From CBDFGN01 sp965247065 (GTDB lineage Bacteria > Bacteroidota > Bacteroidia > Cytophagales > Cyclobacteriaceae), in contig CBDFGN010000006.1 of the NCBI GenBank assembly GCA_965247065.1, forward strand, positions 3,162,001 to 3,226,000: a DNA stretch of 64,000 nt, written 5' to 3'. The position numbers and the translations under genes are program-made. This document shows, piece after piece, positions 29,284-37,569 of this stretch (position 1 is its first letter; each line of letters begins with the position of its first letter). The notes under the pieces were generated by a model that did no database searches, was not told where the DNA came from, and was given only the letters and a program-made list of their open reading frames with translations.

Positions 29284-29492
29284 TGTGCGCCTATTTTCCG
29301 TACTGGCTCAAAGTAGAACCTCCGTTTGAACCGCTCCACAGTGATCCTCGCTGGTAGGAGATGTTGGACAAGGTGGGGTTTTCGGAATGGCCCCCCCCTT
29401 TACTCCCTCCCCCAATTTCCCTATCTTTCTTCTTTAACCAGTACTCATGCCCAAAATCCAAATTTCAGTCATTTATTAAGATTTAGGATAAA

Positions 29493-29972
29493 ATGAAATT
29501 TCTCAAAGAGTTTAAGGAATTTGCCATTAAGGGTAACATGTTTGATATGGCAATTGGAATCATTATCGGAGCTGCTTTTAGCAAAATAGTATCTTCTTTG
29601 GTTCATGACATGATCATGCCCTCACTTGGGTTTATAATTGGCAAGGTGAATTTCCAGAATTTAAAAATTGTCCTCCAAGAGGAAGTAACGGATGATTCCG
29701 GAAACATCGTGCAAGAGTTAGTAGCCATAAATTATGGTAATTTCATTCAGGTAGTATTTGACTTCTCAGTAATTGCCCTTACGATTTTTATTGTCATAAA
29801 GGTCTTTAATACATTGAGAAAAAAGGCGGAAGATGAGAAGGAAACGAGTGTTCCTACCCCAAAAAACATCGAATTACTTGCCGAAATAAGAGATATATTA
29901 TTAACCAGGGGCGGATCGATGCCTGCCGGACAAGCAGGCGCCTCAAGCCGAAAAGAAAAAAGTAGAGAATAA
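29493..29972 (+). CDS. mscL: Large-conductance mechanosensitive channel MscL
   Basis: A 159-residue protein with the MscL signature: FLKEFKEFAIKGNMFDMAIG, the pore helix GIIIGAAFSKIVSSLVHDMI, then a loop and a second helix (VVFDFSVIALTIFIVIKVFN) and a charged C-terminus. MscL opens under extreme membrane tension to release solutes on osmotic downshock. It is longer than the usual 130-140 residues: a periplasmic loop insertion (LQEEVTDDSGNIVQE) and a tail with the odd stretch GGSMPAGQAGAS account for this. The DNA under the tail stretch (GCCTGCCGGACAAGCAGGC, about 29921-29939) is a near-palindrome like dispersed repeats seen in this phylum. Confidence 0.95.
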   Translation: MKFLKEFKEFAIKGNMFDMAIGIIIGAAFSKIVSSLVHDMIMPSLGFIIGKVNFQNLKIVLQEEVTDDSGNIVQELVAINYGNFIQVVFDFSVIALTIFIVIKVFNTLRKKAEDEKETSVPTPKNIELLAEIRDILLTRGGSMPAGQAGASSRKEKSRE

Positions 29973-30308
29973 TTACTTGAACTAAGCAGTTTTATTCCAC
30001 TTTAGTTTGAACTGATACAGTCCCCAACTACGAAAAGGTGCTCAAACGTAAATTAATATAATAAAAAAGAGAAACTACGCGAAGCCAGGCTCCTGACTTG
30101 AGCCTCCAATCTTCTCAACTCTCAACTTCTAATCTAAGTTCAGAATATGATGTTAGATCATAAGGGAATCGAGTAATGAGGTCAAGTTCGTATTAAATGA
30201 AGACCCAGATAAAGTACTCTGGGCCAGCAATCAACTCGGTTAAATAACCAGTAGGAAGATAGCCGAACTCCTCTAAAATAAACAATCCAGTGGAGGAGCT
30301 GTCACTTT
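29973..30308. other. Gene-free region between mscL and a small HTH gene
   Basis: About 336 AT-rich bases. No frame longer than a few tens of codons and no known motif. Short coding-like words near 30200 (for example EDPDKVLWASNQL) could be a remnant but are too short to assign. Confidence 0.4.
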
Positions 30309-30614
30309 TTACCCCGGAATGGCGTTTATCCGGCAACTCCATCTTCCCTCGGTTTTTACTCCTTGAACAAAATCCTCGATTGATGTCTCAGGAATGTAGA
30401 TCTTCCGGCCTCTCCTTTGATACCTAAGAAGCCCTTCACGCAAAAACTTGTCAAGCGTAACTAAAGAGCAATTCAAAAATTTGCAGGTTTGGGCACGGGT
30501 AAAGGTTCTGGGTAGCGGTCGATTTTGTTCGATTTGCTCCGCCACTTCTTTTCGAATAACGACCTTTAGACCCTCAAGTAATTGAGGAGCACCGTCAATT
30601 TCGATTAATGACAT
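30309..30614 (-). CDS. Small excisionase-type helix-turn-helix protein
   Basis: A 101-residue protein with a MerR/excisionase-like winged helix: TRAQTCKFLNCSLVTLDKFL (about residues 39-58), then LLRYQRRGRKIYIPETSIED. This is the helix-turn-helix-17 fold found in excisionases and small DNA-binding proteins of mobile elements. The N-terminal 35 residues are acidic. No integrase or other element gene is adjacent, but tRNA-Arg lies about 300 bases away, so it may be the remnant of an element once integrated there. It could equally be a stand-alone regulator. Confidence 0.7.
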   Translation of the reverse strand: MSLIEIDGAPQLLEGLKVVIRKEVAEQIEQNRPLPRTFTRAQTCKFLNCSLVTLDKFLREGLLRYQRRGRKIYIPETSIEDFVQGVKTEGRWSCRINAIPG

Positions 30615-30918
30615 TACCAGTAAGATTTAATGATTCACGTCTGCCTTGGAATAAGAGCCGCTTCCAGGCCACGTGATGTCTTTGAGGGATTACCCTTGAA
30701 TGGGCCGGATTCTAAAGACTAAGAACCCTTGTTTCTTTCTACCTCGGTTGACTATTAATGGCTCAAACCAAGACCAGTTTTAGCAGCGATGGGTACAGGA
30801 TTATCAGAAAACTATTGACAATTTTTTATGCATTACAATTACAAGGTCCTTTTACTCAACCTATAACTAGACCTCAATAATAAAATGCCCCCTAAAGTAC
30901 ATAAGAGGTTATTCTAAG
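30615..30918. other. Gene-free region upstream of the HTH gene
   Basis: About 304 bases between the small HTH gene and the tRNA. I see no frame of interest and could not find a direct repeat of the tRNA 3' end here that would mark an attachment site. Confidence 0.4.
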
Positions 30919-30990
30919 TAGTCCCGGCAAGAATCGAACTTGCATCTAGAGTTTAGGAAACTCCTATTCTATCCATTGAACTACGGGACC
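30919..30990 (-). tRNA. tRNA-Arg (anticodon CCU)
   Basis: The minus strand folds as a tRNA: acceptor GGTCCCG paired with CGGGACT (G-U at the top), D arm starting GTTC and closing GAAT, anticodon stem GGAGT/ACTCT with loop TTCCTAA (anticodon CCT, reading AGG), and a T arm with the conserved TTCGATT loop. CCA is not encoded. Length is about 72 nt. Confidence 0.9.
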
Positions 30991-31226
30991 CTCCCTACGG
31001 AATTTCGAACCGAGAATATAGAAAAATGGATTTCGAAATTACCGATTCTGTAAAGTAAATGAAGCTTCAACCGATTCACAAATTGAACCCCAGCAGCCAC
31101 GAGCCGGAAGGCGGAAATCAATTTGCAACCTCAGCATAAGACACTAAAAGTAACATCGCACTCAAAGGTCGTGAAATTTGAAACTTGAAACAGGGACCTT
31201 GTAACCTTGACATTGGTGACTGCGCC

Positions 31227-32408
31227 CTAATACACTTCGGGCCTGAGATAGTTGGGAAAGATCTGAAAATGCTTTCGGGAAACATGATCGTAAATCACTT
31301 GGCGCAATTCCCCAATATTTTCTTTGTTAGTCACTGAGACTAAAGCGGTATTGGAACGACCGTTTTTACGAAGCGATGCTCTCAATTGGCCGCTGTCAAT
31401 AACCTCATTCCCATTATTCCCAGATGCTCCGTTGACCAAATCGATTTTATTGAAGACCAGAATGGTGGGTTTGCCGTCGACTCCGATCTCGGCCAGGGTG
31501 GAGTTTACCACTTCGATTTGCTCCTGATAACTGGGATGGGAAAGGTCAACCAAATGCAGCAAGATATCGGCGTCCCGTACCTCATCGAGGGTAGATTTGA
31601 AGCACTCTACCAAAGTATGGGGTAATTTTCTAATAAAACCCACGGTGTCGCTCAGCAAAAAGGGCACCCGATCAATAACGACCTTGCGGACCAATGAATC
31701 AACGGTAGCAAATAACTTGTTTTCGGCAAATGCTTCAGATTTGGAAAGGAGCGACATTAGGCTAGATTTTCCGGCATTGGTATATCCTACCAGGGCTACT
31801 TTCACCATTCTCTTTCTGCCCTTTCTCTGAGTGGCCGTCTGCTTTTCGATTTTGGTTAATTTCCCTTTGAGCAAACTGACTTTATCACGGACAATCCGCC
31901 GGTCGGTTTCAAGTTCCGTTTCCCCGGGACCCTTCATTCCAATTCCTCCCTTTTGCTTTGACAGGTGAGTCCAAAGTTTGGTAAGCCTGGGAAGTAAGTA
32001 TTGATATTGAGCGAGTTCAACTTGGGTCTTGGCTTGTGCCGATTGAGCCCGTAAGGAAAAAATGTCCAGAATCAAAAGGCTTCGGTCCACTACCTTACAG
32101 CCTAATTCCCGTTCCAAATTCCGCACCTGCGATGGAGATAGGTCATCATCAAAAAGGATAATGTCGAGCTCATTTTCCCTAACGCTAGCCTTTATCTCCT
32201 GAAGTTTGCCCTTTCCTATGAAAGTCCTGCCATCAGGTTTGTCGAGCTTTTGAATGAATCTGCCAACTACAACTGCCCCCGCAGTTCGGGCAAGAAAGGC
32301 CAATTCATTTAAGTGTTCCTCGGTCTTTTGGACGGACTGATCCCGTGTGACGAGTCCGAATAAGACGGCCTTTTCTCCTCTACTGTTATTGATGTTGATT
32401 TCGATCAA
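31227..32408 (-). CDS. hflX: GTPase HflX (ribosome-associated)
   Basis: A 393-residue protein with the HflX layout. The N-terminal domain (GRFIQKLDKPDGRTFIGKGK, LFDDDLSPSQVRNLE) is followed by a coiled linker with the signature GGIGMKGPGETELETDRR (about residues 155-172), then a G domain with GYTNAGKSSL (P-loop), DTVGFIRKLPHTLVECF (switch II/G3) and FNKIDL (G4). HflX splits stalled or hibernating 70S ribosomes during stress. Start: the only upstream candidate is TTG at 32408; no ATG occurs early in the frame. It is monocistronic and divergent from the exopolysaccharide cluster. Confidence 0.95.
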   Translation of the reverse strand: MIEININNSRGEKAVLFGLVTRDQSVQKTEEHLNELAFLARTAGAVVVGRFIQKLDKPDGRTFIGKGKLQEIKASVRENELDIILFDDDLSPSQVRNLERELGCKVVDRSLLILDIFSLRAQSAQAKTQVELAQYQYLLPRLTKLWTHLSKQKGGIGMKGPGETELETDRRIVRDKVSLLKGKLTKIEKQTATQRKGRKRMVKVALVGYTNAGKSSLMSLLSKSEAFAENKLFATVDSLVRKVVIDRVPFLLSDTVGFIRKLPHTLVECFKSTLDEVRDADILLHLVDLSHPSYQEQIEVVNSTLAEIGVDGKPTILVFNKIDLVNGASGNNGNEVIDSGQLRASLRKNGRSNTALVSVTNKENIGELRQVIYDHVSRKHFQIFPNYLRPEVY

Positions 32409-32642
32409 TTGGATTCCTTGAGCAAAACTAACGAATATTGTCCATTTCGGCCGCGCCGCCCGGCCCAGAGTATTTTTTATCCCACGCTTACTTAAGGACT
32501 ATAAAATATGAAAAAGGTGTTACATTTTACGATTTAAAGGTATTAACCTGTGCAATTTGAACCCCTAGTCTGCCATGACAACGACCATTTTTAGTGAGCT
32601 TTAGATTTTGACTAGGACAATTTTTAAATAATTTTGTCTTCG

Positions 32643-33758
32643 ATGAAGGTAGCAATTGTCCTTAATACTTCCTGGAACATTCACAACTTCAGAATGGGCC
32701 TGATCAAAGCTTTTCTGGATCGAGGGATTGAAGTATACGCAGTCGCGCCGTACGACCAAAATACTCCGGACCTTATTGAGGCCGGTTGCAATTACGTTAA
32801 GGTCACTATGGACAGCCGGGGGGCAAATCCTTTAAAGGATATGGCATTGCTTTTAGAACTTCTGCGAATATATCGAAGAATAAAGCCCGACATAATCCTG
32901 CACTTTACGATCAAACCTAATATTTACGGCACATTCGCGGCAGGAATATTGGGGATACCGGTGATAAACAACGTGTGCGGATTGGGAACGATCTTTCTAC
33001 AGAACAGTCTTATTTCCTTTGTGGCCAAAATTCTTTACCGACTGGCTTTTAAGCTTCCTCGTAAGGTATTCTTCCAAAATCCGGACGACAGAAATTTGTT
33101 TGTTAGCGAACACCTGGTTGATGCGAGAATAACCGACACGCTGCCTGGATCCGGGATTGATCTACGTTACTACCAACCTCGCAGTTCAGATGCCAAATCT
33201 AGGTTCACCTTCCTTGTGATTTCTCGCTTGATCCATGACAAGGGTATTTTGGAGTATATCGATGCCATTCAAAAGTTAAAGGAGCAGGGAATTGAGGCAG
33301 ACTTTCAGCTTTTGGGCCCACCTGACCCTAGTCATAAACGTGGAATTCCCATCAAAACGTTAAACACATGGATCGACCTTCACATGGTGGACTACCTAGG
33401 CACTACGTCGGATGTCCGGGATTTCATTGACCGGGCGGACTGCGTTATTTTGCCATCTTACCGTGAAGGAACTCCAAGAACTCTACTCGAAGCGGCCTGC
33501 CTGGCTAAGCCCCTGATTGCTACCAACGTCCCCGGATGTACCAATGTTGTTGAAGACGAGATAAATGGCCTGTTGTGCCAAAAAGGGGATTCACAGGATT
33601 TAGCGGACAAAATGTTGCACATGTACAGATTAGACAATGAAACCAGGAGGCAAATGGGCCGAAATGGCCGAAAGAAAGTGGAATCCACTTTTGACCAGAA
33701 AATAGTCATTGACAAGTACTTGAAGGACATCAGCAACTTGATTCCCAAACTTTCCTGA
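32643..33758 (+). CDS. GT4-type glycosyltransferase, first gene of an exopolysaccharide cluster
   Basis: The frame opens at TTG 32634, but ATG 32643 (MKVAIVLNTSWNIHNFRMGL) is the natural start, giving 371 residues. It has GT-B architecture: N-terminal Rossmann domain with IKPDIILHFTIKPNIYGTFA, and a C-terminal glycosyltransferase-1 domain with FLVISRLIHDKGILEYIDAI and the donor-binding motif LPSYREGTPRTLLEAACLAK (the E-x7-E pair). Similar enzymes (WcaL/PglA-like) transfer a sugar onto a lipid-linked acceptor in surface polysaccharide assembly. RmlC follows 46 bases downstream. Confidence 0.9.
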   Translation: MKVAIVLNTSWNIHNFRMGLIKAFLDRGIEVYAVAPYDQNTPDLIEAGCNYVKVTMDSRGANPLKDMALLLELLRIYRRIKPDIILHFTIKPNIYGTFAAGILGIPVINNVCGLGTIFLQNSLISFVAKILYRLAFKLPRKVFFQNPDDRNLFVSEHLVDARITDTLPGSGIDLRYYQPRSSDAKSRFTFLVISRLIHDKGILEYIDAIQKLKEQGIEADFQLLGPPDPSHKRGIPIKTLNTWIDLHMVDYLGTTSDVRDFIDRADCVILPSYREGTPRTLLEAACLAKPLIATNVPGCTNVVEDEINGLLCQKGDSQDLADKMLHMYRLDNETRRQMGRNGRKKVESTFDQKIVIDKYLKDISNLIPKLS

Positions 33759-33804
33759 ATGCCAAAGGGCAACTTATCCGGTCTACCAAACCACCGACTT
33801 GCTT

Positions 33805-34341
33805 ATGAGGATCCAAGAGACTGGATTTCGTGACTTGGTTGAAATCTACCCCAGTGTCTGGGAGGACAATAGGGGGTATTTTCTTGAACTTTTTCGGAAA
33901 GATGAGTTGGCAAAAATCACCAATCAAGCCTTTGTTCAGGACAACTACTCGTATTCAAACAAGGGAGTTCTGCGAGGGTTTCATTTTCAAAGACCTCCCT
34001 TCGAACAGACTAAGCTGGTCGTGGTTTTAGAGGGCATGGTACTGGACGTAGTGGTAGATATCAGAGAGAATTCCGCAACCTTTGGACAGCATTATAAATG
34101 CGTCCTGAATGGCGCTAAATTTAACATGTTACTGGTACCTAGTGGTTTCGCCCACGGCTTTTTAGCCCTGGAAAATTCCCGGTTTTTCTATAAGTGTTCT
34201 TCATTTTATAATCGGGAAGCAGACGCCGGTTTCAGATGGGATGATCCCACTCTAGGCATAGAATGGCCCAATGGCGATTTCATTCTTTCGGACAAGGATC
34301 GCGACCTGCCGGATTTTGCCACTGCCCTGGAGCGCTTGTAA
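33805..34341 (+). CDS. rfbC: dTDP-4-dehydrorhamnose 3,5-epimerase
   Basis: ATG 33805 (MRIQETGFRDLVEIYPSVWE) gives 179 residues, the normal length. The cupin core shows VLRGFHFQRPPFEQTKLVVV (catalytic His and Lys), a VLDVVVDIRENSATFGQ strand and SGFAHGFLALENSRFFYKCS with the catalytic Tyr nearby. The enzyme epimerises dTDP-4-keto-6-deoxyglucose at C3 and C5 on the way to dTDP-L-rhamnose. No other rml genes lie in the window. The following wza-like gene starts 28 bases on. Confidence 0.93.
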   Translation: MRIQETGFRDLVEIYPSVWEDNRGYFLELFRKDELAKITNQAFVQDNYSYSNKGVLRGFHFQRPPFEQTKLVVVLEGMVLDVVVDIRENSATFGQHYKCVLNGAKFNMLLVPSGFAHGFLALENSRFFYKCSSFYNREADAGFRWDDPTLGIEWPNGDFILSDKDRDLPDFATALERL

Positions 34342-35085
34342 CCTTTTTTTGGCTATTTTTAGCTCAATAATGGGGAGGATTTTGGGTAATTTAGGGTCAA
34401 AGTACTGGTTGATACCGACTATCTTAGTATGTTTTCTAAGTGGCTGCAAGAGCTATAGGCAGGATATCATGTTTAAGACCGAGAAGGGGGTTGATCCAAA
34501 GCAGGTAGAAACCGCTATCCAACAGGCTGAGGGCAATTACCGCATTCAAAAGAACGATCTTCTTAATGTTGAAGTTTACACCAACAAAGGGGAGTTATTA
34601 ATAGACCCGAACAATGAATTGACCAAGGGGAGTCAGACGAATTTCCTTGAAAGCGATAGACTCAACCCGGATTACCTGGTTCAGGAAGATGGCTTGGTTA
34701 AATTGCCGATTATTGGACTTATACAACTGGGCGGACTATCTCTTACGGAGGCTGAGGACCTACTGGCAGAGGAATATTCCAAGTTCTACAAGGACGTATT
34801 TACTCTTATCCGCTACACTAATAAGCGGGTGTTCGTATTAGGAGCGCTCGGGGGTCAGGTAATTCCTCTTCTGAACGAAAATATCAACCTATTGGAAGTC
34901 CTGTCAATGGCAGGAGGAATCAACAAGGACTCCAAGGCTCAGAACATCCGTCTTCTGCGCGGGGATCTAAATGATCCCGAGGTATTCGTAATTGATCTCA
35001 GCACGATTGAGGGCATGCGAATGTCGCTCGTTCCGGTGGAACCCTATGATGTTATGGGAATTTTATACAATAATGCAAAAATAAC

Positions 35086-35114
35086 TTGACTTCCTCGCTC
35101 TTTTTTGTTATATT
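35086..35114 (+). promoter_or_regulatory. Sigma-70-type promoter of the RM transposon
   Basis: TTGACT (35086-35091), a 17-base spacer and TATATT (35109-35114) form a near-consensus sigma-70 promoter of the kind used in Proteobacteria or Firmicutes, not the TTTG/TAnnTTTG type of Bacteroidota. It lies 22 bases before the transposase start. Confidence 0.7.
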
Positions 35115-35122
35115 TTTACTAT

Positions 35123-35128
35123 AAGGAG
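35123..35128 (+). promoter_or_regulatory. Shine-Dalgarno site of the element's transposase
   Basis: AAGGAG lies 8 bases before ATG 35137. Clear Shine-Dalgarno sites are rare among the other genes here, which supports foreign origin and fixes the transposase start. Confidence 0.65.
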
Positions 35129-35136
35129 ATAACAAA

Positions 35137-36063
35137 ATGAGCAAAACAACCGTCAGCGAATTTCAGTTTTTAGAACAGTTTAACACTGAAGAAAAGGCCG
35201 TTCAATTCTTTGAGCGGGCAAGGTGGCCGATGGGAAGACACTGCCCGCACTGCGGAAGCTTTGATACCTACCCGAACAAATCCCGAAAATTCTATTATCG
35301 TTGCAGAGAAAGAGAGTGTCGCAAGCAGTTTTCCTGTAAGAATAACACGGTAATGCAGGCTAGCAATTTACCCGTCAAGGTCTGGCTTTATACGATGTAC
35401 AAGGTCAGTGTTGCCCGCAAGGGAATATCAAGCCTTCAGTTGGCTCATGAACTCGGCATCAGTCAGAAATCCGCTTGGTTTATGCTTCAGCGGATAAAAG
35501 AAGCTTGCGGCAACAATGCTGAAGAACTCGGCGGAATAGTCGAAGTTGACGAAATCTTTGTAGGCGGACTTGAGAAAAACAAGCATGAGAAAAAGAAGCT
35601 CCACGCTGGTCGTGGTGGAACAGGCAAGGCTTGCGTTCTGGGGATGAGAGAGCGGGGCGGAAAAACAAAGGCGAAGGCGGTGAAAAACCGGAAAGGGAAA
35701 ACCCTAAAGAGAGAAATATCGGGAAATGTACATAGAGGCTCAACCGTGTATACTGATGACCATAGGGGGTATATGGGTCCAGGTAAGGATTTTCTACACG
35801 GCACGGTCAATCACTCTGCCAAACAATACGTGGACGGCATGGCTCATACAAACGGCATGGAAAGCGTGTGGGCGGTATTGAAGCGAAGCATTACCGGAAC
35901 TTATCATCATGTAAGCGTCCAGCACCTACAGCGTTACCTAAACGAGGCAACTTTCCGGCTTAACGAAGGGCACGTCAAGAATATGCTCATGTCAAGGATA
36001 GTATTCCTTTGTTCCAAGACCGCCGGACAAATCCTTCCCTACAAGACGCTAACTGCGAAGTGA
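35137..36063 (+). CDS. ISXO2-like DDE transposase (IS1595 family)
   Basis: A 308-residue transposase with an N-terminal zinc ribbon (RHCPHCGSF and YYRCRERECRKQF, about residues 31-70), an HTH segment (ISSLQLAHELGISQKSAWFM) and an ISXO2-like DDE domain: GGIVEVDEIFVGGLEKN with the first Asp, TVYTDDHRGYMG with the second, and HTNGMESVWAVLKRSITGTY with the Asn/Glu motif typical of the family. It appears intact. Its stop overlaps the methyltransferase GTG start in a GTGA quartet (36060-36063). Confidence 0.95.
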   Translation: MSKTTVSEFQFLEQFNTEEKAVQFFERARWPMGRHCPHCGSFDTYPNKSRKFYYRCRERECRKQFSCKNNTVMQASNLPVKVWLYTMYKVSVARKGISSLQLAHELGISQKSAWFMLQRIKEACGNNAEELGGIVEVDEIFVGGLEKNKHEKKKLHAGRGGTGKACVLGMRERGGKTKAKAVKNRKGKTLKREISGNVHRGSTVYTDDHRGYMGPGKDFLHGTVNHSAKQYVDGMAHTNGMESVWAVLKRSITGTYHHVSVQHLQRYLNEATFRLNEGHVKNMLMSRIVFLCSKTAGQILPYKTLTAK

Positions 36064-36866
36064 TTTCGTTTGACAGAATACTTGGAGCGGTTGCCGCTCC
36101 CCTCGAACCAGAGGGGATTAACCCGTGGCTTAACAAAGTCCACTGCGGGGATTGTATCGAAATTATGAACTCCATGCCCGCAGGGTGGGTTGACCTTATC
36201 GTTACCAGTCCGCCGTACAACCTTCGCAATTCCACCGGCAACGGAATGAAGGATGGCCGAGGCGGAAAATGGGAGCAGTCCCGACTTATGAGGGAAAAAG
36301 GGTATACGCACAGCGATGATTCTATGCCCCATGAAGAATATGTAGAATGGCAACGGGCCTGTTTAAACGCTATGTTGCGTCTTTTGTCTGACAATGGGGC
36401 AATCTTCTACAATCACAAGTGGCGTGTTCAAAGGGGATTGTTTCAAGGGCGGTCAGACATAGTTGAGGGGCTTCCCGTCAGGCAGATAATTATATGGCAA
36501 CGGGCAGGCGGCATTAACTTCAATCCCGGGTATTTCCTACCGACCTATGAAGTGATTTACTTGATTTGCAAACCGGATTTTCGGTTGGCAGAGAAGAAAA
36601 ACGCAATAGGCGATGTTTGGCAAATTCCGCAGACTACGGACAATCCACATCCCGCCCCTTTCCCTGTAGAACTTGTCCAGCGTTGCGTTGATTCCACCGA
36701 GGCAAAGGTTGTGCTTGATCCCTTCATGGGATCCGGTTCTACGGCTATAGCGGCCGAGGCATGTAACAGAGATTGGATAGGCATTGATATTTCTCAAGAG
36801 TATTGCGAATTGGCAAACGAAAGAATTCTATTGAATAGAGGCCTATTGAATCGAAAACATGACTAG
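36060..36866 (+). CDS. Beta-class DNA methyltransferase (N4-cytosine or N6-adenine) of a type II RM system
   Basis: The frame is open from TTG 36009, but GTG 36060 overlaps the transposase stop (GTGA) and gives 268 residues with the whole catalytic core. The motif order is that of the beta class: target motif IV LIVTSPPYN at about residues 46-54, then YFLPTYEVIYLICKP, and AdoMet-binding motif I DPFMGSGSTAIAAEAC at about 220-235. TSPPY is most often seen in N4-cytosine enzymes, which would agree with an MvaI-like partner (CCWGG/CCSGG type), but adenine methylation cannot be ruled out. It overlaps the endonuclease gene by 8 bp. Two short perfect hairpins lie in its first codons (36084-36100, 36099-36116). 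Confidence 0.9.
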   Translation: MISFDRILGAVAAPLEPEGINPWLNKVHCGDCIEIMNSMPAGWVDLIVTSPPYNLRNSTGNGMKDGRGGKWEQSRLMREKGYTHSDDSMPHEEYVEWQRACLNAMLRLLSDNGAIFYNHKWRVQRGLFQGRSDIVEGLPVRQIIIWQRAGGINFNPGYFLPTYEVIYLICKPDFRLAEKKNAIGDVWQIPQTTDNPHPAPFPVELVQRCVDSTEAKVVLDPFMGSGSTAIAAEACNRDWIGIDISQEYCELANERILLNRGLLNRKHD

Positions 36867-37569
36867 ATTCCCAGAAGAACCACCTAGAACCAAGAAAGAG
36901 TTGTTTGACCGCATGTTAGAGATAGTCCGAGGCGGGCCGTATGAAATGCCTACAACCCCTTATTCTGGCACTGGCGCTCCAGGCAGATACCTTGAAGACT
37001 TGCTGGGGTTGCAGGCGGGAAACCAAGACATTCCTGATAGCGCAGGATGGGAAGTGAAATACTACACTCTCAAGACGAACCTAGTTACGCTCTTTCACAA
37101 AGAACCGAAACCCCAAGGTATTATGCGTTATATGGTGAGAAAGCACGGCATTAAAGACAGTCAAGGACGCTTGAGTTTCAGGCATACGATTGCTGGAAAA
37201 TCTGAACGGTTTAAAGTCCACTATGACGCAGGGCAAATCATTGTCCGCCCGCTTAACCGAAGAAACGGGCCTGTTCCTTTCTGGGGTGAGGATACAATCT
37301 TGAGTGCCGCCGGTGGAAAATTAAGACGCTTAATGCTTGTCAGGGGAAGCCGACAAGGGCAAACAGTCAGGTATGATCGGGTGGATTGTTTTGAGGATTT
37401 ACATATAACCTTTTTCACGTTTGAAGTTGTGAGGGGAACTGTAAGGGTTGATTTTGATGCACGGGAAAGCAGGCCGGGGAGTGACGGGCTTAGGAATCAC
37501 GGCACGAAATTCAGGGTTGCACCGGAACATATTTGTTGGCTTTATGCCAAGAAGAACCGGCTTATTTAA
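36859..37569 (+). CDS. MvaI/BcnI-family type II restriction endonuclease
   Basis: A 236-residue protein starting at ATG 36859, inside the last codons of the methyltransferase gene. The family signature is clear: GTGAPGRYLEDLLGLQAGNQ (about residues 37-56), then DIPDSAGWEVKYYT with Asp60, Glu65 and Lys67 as the probable metal/catalytic set, and TLFHKEPKPQGIM. MvaI and BcnI are monomeric enzymes that nick or cut CCWGG or CCSGG; the exact site here cannot be read from sequence. All of it appears intact, so with the adjacent methyltransferase it should form a working RM pair. The element's right end lies 30 bases after the stop. Confidence 0.85.
   Translation: MTRFPEEPPRTKKELFDRMLEIVRGGPYEMPTTPYSGTGAPGRYLEDLLGLQAGNQDIPDSAGWEVKYYTLKTNLVTLFHKEPKPQGIMRYMVRKHGIKDSQGRLSFRHTIAGKSERFKVHYDAGQIIVRPLNRRNGPVPFWGEDTILSAAGGKLRRLMLVRGSRQGQTVRYDRVDCFEDLHITFFTFEVVRGTVRVDFDARESRPGSDGLRNHGTKFRVAPEHICWLYAKKNRLI

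Noticed and set aside
35480..35810. Minus strand frames of 87-107 codons inside the RM element
   Set aside because: They are complementary to the transposase gene and have no sensible product; an antitoxin or C protein was looked for and not found.
36009..36060. TTG 36009 as the methyltransferase start
   Set aside because: It lies 51 bases inside the transposase gene, and the GTG at 36060 gives a tight 4-bp overlap and still includes the full core; not excluded, but less likely.
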